Shown piece by piece: positions 13,300-18,960 of a stretch of 18,960 nt of DNA. Made by a program: the position numbers and the translations under genes. The stretch spans positions 1-18,960 of the forward strand of contig DATFDL010000573.1 of the NCBI GenBank assembly GCA_035252155.1, in the 5' to 3' direction. How positions within the stretch are numbered: the stretch's first letter is position 1; each line of letters begins with the position of its first letter. Source of the stretch: JAICLL01 sp035252155 (GTDB lineage: Bacteria > Planctomycetota > Planctomycetia > Pirellulales > JAICIG01). The notes below the pieces were generated by a model. That model was given only the letters and a program-made list of their open reading frames with translations, did no database searches and was not told the DNA's origin.

Positions 13300-14331
13300 G
13301 TGTTCAACGTCTTTTTCCGCGCGCTGAGCCTGGTGGTGGTATGCCTCGCAGCCCAGAGCGGCACTGCATCGGCTCAGTCGATCCATAGGCTGACCGCCGA
13401 TCGCGTGCTGGTGCCGCGCGATCATTTGACCAAAGGCGCCATCCCGGTCATCACGGCCGTGGCCATCGACGCCGAGGGCCGCATGCTGGCCACCGGCGGC
13501 GACGACCATCTGGTGCGGCTCTGGAACCTGGACAATGGCAGCCTGATCCGAGAGCTGCGCGAACACACCGATTGGGTGCGGGCGCTCGCCTTCGATTCGG
13601 CCGGGCATCGACTGGCCTCGGCCGGCGAGGACCGCGCGATCACCGTTTGGGACATCACCAACGGGCGACCTTGGCAAAAGCCGCCTCCTTCGACCCACGC
13701 TCTCTATGCGCTGAGTTACAGCAGCGACGGCGCCACCTTGGCCGCCGCGGGTTTCGGCGAGCGCGTGCAGGTGGTCGACGGCCGCACCGGCAAATTGAGG
13801 CAAGAGCTCGCCGCGCCGAGCATCGACAACCGGGCCTTGGCGCTTTCGCCCGACGGCGGCTTGCTGGCCGTGGGCGGCCGCAACGGCCGCATTCGACTGT
13901 GGCGTTTGCCCGACGCTACCGTGCTGCGCGACATCGAAGCCGACCGGCAGCGGATTCGCGCCTTGGCGTTTTCGCCCGACGGGCGGCAACTGGCCGCGGG
14001 CGGCGAGGGCCGGCTGGTGCGGGTCTGGGACGTCGCCAGCGGCGAATTGCTCCGCGAGCTTCCCAGCCGGCCGGGCAAAACACTGGCTTTGGTTTTTTGC
14101 GGCGCCGACAAGCTGGCGGCTGGAGGCAGCGCCGACTTGATTCGCGTCTGGGACCTGGCCAGCGGCAATGATCCGATCGAGTTGGTGGGCCATGCCGGTT
14201 CGGTTTCATCGCTGGCGTGGAACAACCCCCGCGGCGTGTTGGCTTCGGGAAGTTTCGACACCACGGTGCGGCTTTGGAACTTGGGCCAGCAGCCGTGGAC
14301 CAAGCCCGTGCGGCAGGCGTCGCGGAAGTAG
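13300..14331 (+). CDS. Exported WD40-repeat protein (seven-bladed beta-propeller)
   Basis: The GTG at 13300 gives 343 residues and a textbook signal peptide, 'VFNVFFRALSLVVVCLAAQSGTASA|Q'. AAGGA lies about nine bases before it. The frame is open to a GTG at 13240, but that adds 20 basic residues in front of the signal. Seven WD40 repeats can be counted. Their cores are 'LATGGDDHLVRLWNL', 'LASAGEDRAITVWDI', 'LAAAGFGERVQVVDG', 'LAVGGRNGRIRLWRL', 'LAAGGEGRLVRVWDV', 'KLAAGGSADLIRVWDL' and 'LASGSFDTTVRLWNL', enough for one closed propeller. Such propellers are protein-binding platforms; no enzyme motif is present. Most known WD40 proteins act in the cytoplasm, so export is notable, though planctomycetes often have exported ones. 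It is preceded by repeats and may have its own promoter. Confidence 0.88.
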   Translation: MFNVFFRALSLVVVCLAAQSGTASAQSIHRLTADRVLVPRDHLTKGAIPVITAVAIDAEGRMLATGGDDHLVRLWNLDNGSLIRELREHTDWVRALAFDSAGHRLASAGEDRAITVWDITNGRPWQKPPPSTHALYALSYSSDGATLAAAGFGERVQVVDGRTGKLRQELAAPSIDNRALALSPDGGLLAVGGRNGRIRLWRLPDATVLRDIEADRQRIRALAFSPDGRQLAAGGEGRLVRVWDVASGELLRELPSRPGKTLALVFCGADKLAAGGSADLIRVWDLASGNDPIELVGHAGSVSSLAWNNPRGVLASGSFDTTVRLWNLGQQPWTKPVRQASRK

Positions 14332-14337
14332 GGATCA

Positions 14338-14358
14338 GAGGTCGGAGGTCAGAGGTCA
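14338..14358 (+). repeat. Three tandem 7-bp repeats just after the WD40 stop codon
   Basis: GAGGTCG, GAGGTCA and GAGGTCA follow each other directly. A microsatellite-like stretch; no function is visible. Confidence 0.6.
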
Positions 14359-14425
14359 GCGGAAGCGTTTGTGGATGCACTCTGTATGGAACGGACTCAA
14401 TTTAAGCGTGCGACGACCTCTTTGC

Positions 14426-14517
14426 TCTGTAGGGAACGCCCTCCGTGGCGTTCCACGAGGGGCGAGTTGACGTCGATCCGCAGTTCGCGGAACGCCACGG
14501 AAGGCGTTCCCTACAGA
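14426..14517. repeat. Near-perfect 29-bp inverted repeat with a 34-base loop
   Basis: The left arm (14426-14454) contains TGTAGGGAACGCCCTCCG and the right arm (14489-14517) contains CGGAAGGCGTTCCCTACA. The arms match at 28 of 29 positions. It could form a very stable hairpin between the WD40 gene and the giant gene. It has no T-run, so it is not a standard intrinsic terminator, but it could protect or end the upstream RNA. It could also be a small non-autonomous mobile repeat, since the arms begin and end alike. Confidence 0.82.
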
Positions 14518-14553
14518 GATCGACGATTGCCGGCCGCAGGAGTCGGAACTGCA

Positions 14554-14570
14554 CCGGCCACAAGGGCCGG
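14554..14570. repeat. GC-rich hairpin directly upstream of a ribosome site
   Basis: CCGGCC-ACAAG-GGCCGG gives a perfect 6-bp GC stem ending 6 bases before the AGGAGGAG ribosome site of the giant gene. The longer stretch around it (ACCGGCCACAAGGGCCGGGG) looks like another dispersed repeat type. Folding could affect ribosome access. Confidence 0.55.
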
Positions 14571-14576
14571 GGCTAC

Positions 14577-14584
14577 AGGAGGAG
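14577..14584 (+). promoter_or_regulatory. Strong Shine-Dalgarno sequence that fixes the GTG start
   Basis: AGGAGGAG lies 7 bases before the GTG at 14592. It is the strongest ribosome site in the window and supports the GTG over the later in-frame ATG at 14733. Confidence 0.75.
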
Positions 14585-14591
14585 ACGATTC

Positions 14592-17500
14592 GTGGTTGTA
14601 ACAAACCGATTCGCGAAGCGGCGCGGTGCATGGTGGGGCGCACGCTCGGCGGCGCGTCAACCGGCGCCCGTGGTGAGCGACACGCGCCGCTGGCGAATCT
14701 GCCGTTTCGAGCGCATCGAAGAGCGGTTCCTCATGGCGGCCGACATTCACCTGGGCGTTGTCTACGACGATGCGGCCAGCGGCGGCGACGTCGTGCCGAA
14801 TACATTCACGGTCACTTGGAGCGGAGGCGCCCCGGGCACCGAGCTTAAACAACTGACGATCAACACCGATCCCGTCGGCCAGGGGCTGCAGGTTGGTGAG
14901 GTTTTTTTCAACTCCGGGCCTGGCACTCTTGGAGCGTATGCCTCTTCGCCGTTGAATATCGTCAAGCACGACGGCTTCGATGTCAGCGGTCAGAACCCGC
15001 CCGACGGCAGCCAATTGCTCACGCTGAGTTTTTCGGGCTTCACGGCCGGCAAAGAGCTCGTCTTTACGATCGACGTCGATCAGAAGACGTTTCTCGGATC
15101 GGACGCGATCGCCGAGGGGGCCGAATTTGAGGACTCGAAGCTTTCCGCCACCTTCAGCGCCCCGCACTACGCCGACCTCACTGGCAACGACATTTTCTAC
15201 GACAGCTTCAACGACAAGCTTCAGGCCAGCGGCCTGAACCTGCCCGGCGACGACTATCTAGGCGGGTTGATCGGAGGAACGACTGTCAACACGACGCCGG
15301 TGCCGGTGCTTACGGCCGGCGCATTTGTTGCCGGCCAGCAGACACCGCTGCCGATTACGCTCGAAGGCATCGTCTATGTCGACTCCGATTTGGACAACGT
15401 GCCGCAGCCGGGCGAGCCGGGCATCACCGGCGTGCAATTGACCCTGCTCGGCTACAACGGCGCCAGCTATGTGCCCACCGGCGTCTCGACCACCACCGAC
15501 AACAACGGCCATTACAAAATCACCGGCGTGCTGCCCGGCCAATATGAAATCGTCGAGACGCAGCCCGCCGGATATTTTGCCGTCGGCTCGTCGGCCGGCA
15601 ACGTGAGCGGCGTGACCGACGGCGCGTCGATCGACGCCCACACGCTGGCTCGCATCGTCGTGCTCGGCGGCGAAGACGTGGTGCAAAACGATTTTTCGCA
15701 GGCCCTGCCCAACTCGATCAGCGGGCATGTGCGCACCGACACCAACGGCGATTGCCAGACCGACCCGAATGCCAAGCCGATCGCTGGCGTCGTCGTGCAG
15801 TTGCTCGACGCCAAGGGCAATGTGCTGGCTACGACCGCGACCGACGCCGCCGGTTACTACTCGTTCACCAATCTCGCTCCGGGCACGTACGCCGTCCGCA
15901 AACAAACCCCCGCCGGCTACTTCGATGACGACGATCACGTGGGCAGCGCCGGCGGCACGCTGGTCGATCTGAACAATATCGCCGGCATCAAGCTCACTTC
16001 GGCCATCGTCGGAGTCAACTACGATTTTTGCGAGGCCCTTCCGGTCAGCATTAGCGGCCACGTGCGCACCGATGTCAACGGCGATTGCCAGACCGCCCCC
16101 AATGCCACGCCGATCGCGGGCGTCGTCGTGCAGTTGCTCGACGCGGGCGGCAACGTGCTGAAGACGACGACGACCGACGCGAGCGGTTCTTACAGCTTCC
16201 AGGGCCTTCCGCCCGCAACCTACGGCGTGCATGCCGTGACGCCCGCTGGATACTTCGCGGCCGACGACCACGTGGGCAGCGCCGGTGGAACGATCGTCAA
16301 CCTCACGACGTTGGGCGGCGCCGTTCTCACCTCGGGCATGAATGGCGTCAACTACGACTTTTGCGAAGCCCTTCCGGTCAGCATTAGCGGCCACGTGCGC
16401 ACCGATGTCAACGGCGATTGCCAGACTGATCCCGATGCCACGCCGATCGCGGGCGTTGTCGTGCAGTTGCTCGACGCGGGCGGCAGCGTCTTGCAGACCA
16501 CCACCACCGATGCCAAAGGCGAGTACGACTTCCAAGGACTTCCGCCGGCTACCTACGGCGTGCACGTCGTAACACCCGCAGGATATTTCGCCGACGACGA
16601 TCACGTGGGCAGCGCCGGTGGAACGATCGTGAACGTCACGACGCTGGGCAGTGTCGTCCTCACCTCGGGCGTCAACGGCATCAACTACGATTTCTGCGAA
16701 GCGCTGCCCGTCAGTATCAGCGGGCATGTGCGCACCGATGCCAACGGCGATTGCCAGACTGATCCGAATGCGCTGCCGATCGCGGGCGTCGTCGTACAGT
16801 TGCTCGATGCGAACGGCAATCTGTTGGGTACGACCACCACCGACGCCAAAGGATATTACAGTTTTCAAGGCCTTGGCCCAGACACCTACGGCGTTCACGC
16901 CGTTACGCCCGCCGGCTACTTCGCCGACGACGATCACGTGGGAAGCGCCGGCGGAACGATCGTCAATATCACCACTCTGGGCGACGTCGTGCTGACCTCC
17001 GGCACGAACGGTGTGAATTACGATTTTTGCGAACTGCAGCCCGCCAGCCTCAGCGGCGTCATTCGCGTCGATCAAAATGGCAATTGCGACACCAACCCCA
17101 ACGCCCCGCCGCTGGCAGGCGTGACCGTGCAATTGCTCGACGCCTCGGGCAACCTGGTGGCCACCACGGTGACCAATGCCAACGGCGTCTACACATTTAC
17201 TGGCCTGATGCCGGGCGTTTACAGCGTGCACAAAGTTTCGCCCGCCGGTTATTTTGACGACGATGCCCACGTGGGCACGGCGGGCGGGAATCTCGCTAGT
17301 CTCGACGACATCACCGGCATCTCGTTGGGTTCGGGGGCAGCGGCCACCGGCTACGATTTTTGCGAGCAGCAGCCGGTCAGCATCGCCGGCTTCGTCAAGC
17401 TCGAAATCTACGGCGACTGCGAAACCACGCCCACCGATCCGCCGCTGGCCGGCGTGACCATTCAATTGCTCGGCCCCGGCAACGCCGTGATCGGCAGCAC

Positions 17501-18960
17501 CACGACCGACGCGGCCGGGCAATACGTGTTCAGCGGAATGATGCCGGGCACCTACGGCGTGCGCGAAATCACGCCGGCCGGATACTTTTACAGCGATCAG
17601 CACGTCGGCACGGCGGGCGGCCAAATCACCGGCGAGGGCCAGACCACCAACATCGGCCTGACCAGCGGCGAGATCGGCGTCGGCTACGACTTTTGCCTCG
17701 TGCCGCCCAGCACCATCTCGGGCTACGTGTTCATCGATGGTCCGCCGATCACTACCGCCAATCCGACCCAAGACTTGCCCGGCATTCTGGCCGACTTGCC
17801 GAACCTGCGCAGCGGCGTGCGCGTGCCGGGCGATCCGCCGGTGCCCGGCGTCACGCTGATGCTGGCCGACGCCACCGGCATGCCGCTGTTGAACCAGTCG
17901 GGCAACCCGATCGAAACGACCACCGACGCCTACGGCTTTTATCAATTTAGCGGTTTGCCGCCGGGTCTCTATTCGGTGCTCAAGGTGCATCCGAACGGCT
18001 ACATCGATGGCATCGACCGGGCCGGAACGCTGGGCGGATTGGCCATCAGCCCCACGCTTATTCAGGCGGGCGTGCAGACCAGTGGACTCTCGGCGTCCGA
18101 CGCGATGGTGCAGGCCATCGGCTCGGGCCGCGACGCGATCGCGCGAATTCCCGTCAGCAATGGAGCGGCTTCGCTTAATAACAACTTCAGCGAAATCTTG
18201 TTGGCGCAGCCGACACCGCCGTTGCCAAACCCGGAGACGTTGAACCCGCCGTCGCAGTTTGCGGCCAATGCCCCGGTGTTGCCGCCGCAACCGCTGCCGG
18301 CGGCCCCGCCAGTGGCGTCGCCCGCCGCCTCGCCGTACATCTTCAGCAGCTCGACCGTGTCGGGCGTCACGTGGCACCTGAGCGTGATCGACGCGGGCAT
18401 GGCGCGTGGCGACCGCACGGCTTTGGCCGGCGCCTTGCGAATGGCTCGCATGCGGGCGGACGTCGCCGCCTGGTACAACGCCCGCATGCGCGGCGGTCTA
18501 TGGACGCTGCACCCGCAACATCCGCAAGCCGACGAAGCCCGCAAGCTCGTCTTTGGCAAGCTGGGCGGCACGCCCATCACCGGAGACTTCGATGGCGACG
18601 GCCTGACCGACGTGGGCGTATTTGTCGACGGCGAGTGGTTCATCGATCTCAACGGCAACGGCGTCTGGGACGAAGGCGACCTGTGGGCCAAGCTCGGCAA
18701 CCGCGACGACAAGCCGGTGACCGGCGATTGGGATGGCGACGGCAAGACCGACATCGGCATTTATGGACCGGCCTGGCCGGGCGACCCCCGCGCGGTGCAG
18801 AAGGAACCGGGCTTGCCCGAACCCGGCAATGCCGCCACGGGCCACAAAAATTTGCCGCCGGAACTGGCCGAAGCCACGCATGGTTATCGTCAGATGAAGC
18901 GCACGCGGGGCGGCGCGCTGCGGCCCGACGTAATCGACCACGTGTTCCACTTCGGCACGT
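14592..18960 (+). CDS. Giant exported surface protein with eight SdrD/Cna-B-like domains and DxDxDG loops (partial, continues past the window)
   Basis: The frame is open from the GTG at 14592 to the right edge, about 1456 codons, without a stop. Residues 1-50 are basic and end in 'RRWRICRFERIEERFLMAAD', resembling the F-E-x-L-E-x-R-x-L-L-A-A-D signature I associate with large exported planctomycete proteins. Residues about 50-250 look like a beta-sandwich domain without a name. Eight Cna-B/SdrD-like units follow (about 254-1201), with the hallmarks 'GVVVQLLDA-GN-L-TTTTDA-G-Y-F--LPP-TY-V---TPAGYF'. A Pro-rich linker covers about 1206-1250. After 'GDFDGDGLTDVGVFVDGEW' and 'GDWDGDGKTDIGIYG' come FG-GAP-like calcium-loop repeats (about 1325-1390). 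Such proteins are rod-like stalks for adhesion or cell-wall structure, by family knowledge. Domains 2-7 each carry two cysteines, at matched positions. Whether the C-terminus has an anchor is unknown. Confidence 0.88.
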   Translation, partial: MVVTNRFAKRRGAWWGARSAARQPAPVVSDTRRWRICRFERIEERFLMAADIHLGVVYDDAASGGDVVPNTFTVTWSGGAPGTELKQLTINTDPVGQGLQVGEVFFNSGPGTLGAYASSPLNIVKHDGFDVSGQNPPDGSQLLTLSFSGFTAGKELVFTIDVDQKTFLGSDAIAEGAEFEDSKLSATFSAPHYADLTGNDIFYDSFNDKLQASGLNLPGDDYLGGLIGGTTVNTTPVPVLTAGAFVAGQQTPLPITLEGIVYVDSDLDNVPQPGEPGITGVQLTLLGYNGASYVPTGVSTTTDNNGHYKITGVLPGQYEIVETQPAGYFAVGSSAGNVSGVTDGASIDAHTLARIVVLGGEDVVQNDFSQALPNSISGHVRTDTNGDCQTDPNAKPIAGVVVQLLDAKGNVLATTATDAAGYYSFTNLAPGTYAVRKQTPAGYFDDDDHVGSAGGTLVDLNNIAGIKLTSAIVGVNYDFCEALPVSISGHVRTDVNGDCQTAPNATPIAGVVVQLLDAGGNVLKTTTTDASGSYSFQGLPPATYGVHAVTPAGYFAADDHVGSAGGTIVNLTTLGGAVLTSGMNGVNYDFCEALPVSISGHVRTDVNGDCQTDPDATPIAGVVVQLLDAGGSVLQTTTTDAKGEYDFQGLPPATYGVHVVTPAGYFADDDHVGSAGGTIVNVTTLGSVVLTSGVNGINYDFCEALPVSISGHVRTDANGDCQTDPNALPIAGVVVQLLDANGNLLGTTTTDAKGYYSFQGLGPDTYGVHAVTPAGYFADDDHVGSAGGTIVNITTLGDVVLTSGTNGVNYDFCELQPASLSGVIRVDQNGNCDTNPNAPPLAGVTVQLLDASGNLVATTVTNANGVYTFTGLMPGVYSVHKVSPAGYFDDDAHVGTAGGNLASLDDITGISLGSGAAATGYDFCEQQPVSIAGFVKLEIYGDCETTPTDPPLAGVTIQLLGPGNAVIGSTTTDAAGQYVFSGMMPGTYGVREITPAGYFYSDQHVGTAGGQITGEGQTTNIGLTSGEIGVGYDFCLVPPSTISGYVFIDGPPITTANPTQDLPGILADLPNLRSGVRVPGDPPVPGVTLMLADATGMPLLNQSGNPIETTTDAYGFYQFSGLPPGLYSVLKVHPNGYIDGIDRAGTLGGLAISPTLIQAGVQTSGLSASDAMVQAIGSGRDAIARIPVSNGAASLNNNFSEILLAQPTPPLPNPETLNPPSQFAANAPVLPPQPLPAAPPVASPAASPYIFSSSTVSGVTWHLSVIDAGMARGDRTALAGALRMARMRADVAAWYNARMRGGLWTLHPQHPQADEARKLVFGKLGGTPITGDFDGDGLTDVGVFVDGEWFIDLNGNGVWDEGDLWAKLGNRDDKPVTGDWDGDGKTDIGIYGPAWPGDPRAVQKEPGLPEPGNAATGHKNLPPELAEATHGYRQMKRTRGGALRPDVIDHVFHFGT
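15708..17702 (+). repeat. Tandem array of six 333/330-nt coding repeats within the giant gene
   Basis: Unit starts lie at 15708, 16041, 16374, 16707, 17040 and 17373, exactly 333 nt apart; the last unit is 330 nt. Each encodes about 111 residues, running from 'PVSISGHVRTD-NGDC' through 'PAGYFADDDHVGSAGG' to 'GVNYDFCE'. The third to fifth domains (16041-17039) are nearly identical at their starts: about 50 bases from 16044 recur unchanged from 16377. Less similar units flank them at both ends (15355-15707 and 17703-18195). This implies recent internal duplication in the middle of an older array. Confidence 0.9.

Larger units (their letters stand above)
14332..14591. other. Intergenic region before the giant surface-protein gene
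   Basis: This 260-bp gap holds the 7-bp tandem repeats, a long near-perfect hairpin at 14426-14517 and a GC-rich hairpin at 14554-14570, and ends in a strong ribosome site. I see no gene in it. Confidence 0.5.

Noticed and set aside
15258..18377. A 1039-codon open frame on the minus strand
   Set aside because: It is the antisense of the repeated SdrD/Cna-B region. High GC and repeat periodicity keep it open. Its translation is Arg/His/Gly/Val-rich without domains, and the plus-strand frame has clear homology signals, a ribosome site and periodic motifs.

Overview
The window looks like chromosomal DNA of a GC-rich planctomycete, probably of the Pirellulales type. The basis is the gene style, not a database match. 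Signs are an N-terminal 'RRWAQFSLGTMLL'-type membrane segment on a HEAT-repeat protein, an exported seven-bladed WD40 protein, and a very large surface protein with an 'FERIEERFLMAAD' N-terminal signature, SdrD/Cna-B-like domains and DxDxDG loops. Short palindromic repeats also sit in almost every intergenic gap.

Layout. (1) Positions 1-1278, minus strand: the 5' end of an IS5-like element has landed in a secreted esterase gene just after its nucleophile motif. Upstream of the esterase is a MarR-family regulator whose natural N-terminus seems to be cut by an in-frame TGA. This regulator-enzyme pair appears to be decaying. (2) 1546-3145, plus strand: a hypothetical protein with a possible PsbP/DcrB-like C-terminal domain, then a one-helix membrane protein. 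(3) 3197-3345, minus strand: a frameshifted remnant of the 3' end of an RND adaptor gene, a diverged copy of the end of the intact adaptor at 6218. The two copies are direct repeats on either side of a large HEAT-repeat gene (3506-6064, plus). (4) 6218-13013: an RND efflux locus. The adaptor (minus) and the inner-membrane permease (plus) are divergent across about 600 bp filled with inverted repeats. The permease is followed after 14 bp by a membrane-anchored coiled-coil/TPR-like protein. No outer-membrane factor is in the window. (5) 13300-14331: an exported WD40 propeller. (6) 14592 to the right edge: the first ~1456 codons of a giant exported protein with eight Cna-B/SdrD-like domains. Six of these carry a matched pair of cysteines spaced at exactly 333 nt.

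Working together: the adaptor and permease should form an export pump with an outer-membrane protein encoded elsewhere. The coiled-coil/TPR protein may be an accessory part, judging only from spacing. The WD40 and giant proteins belong to the cell-surface or periplasmic proteome. I see no rRNA, tRNA, CRISPR array or phage module. The features most worth a second look are the cysteine-pair pattern in the giant protein, the duplicated adaptor end around the HEAT gene, and the palindromic repeats around the RND genes, one of which supplies a gene's stop codon.
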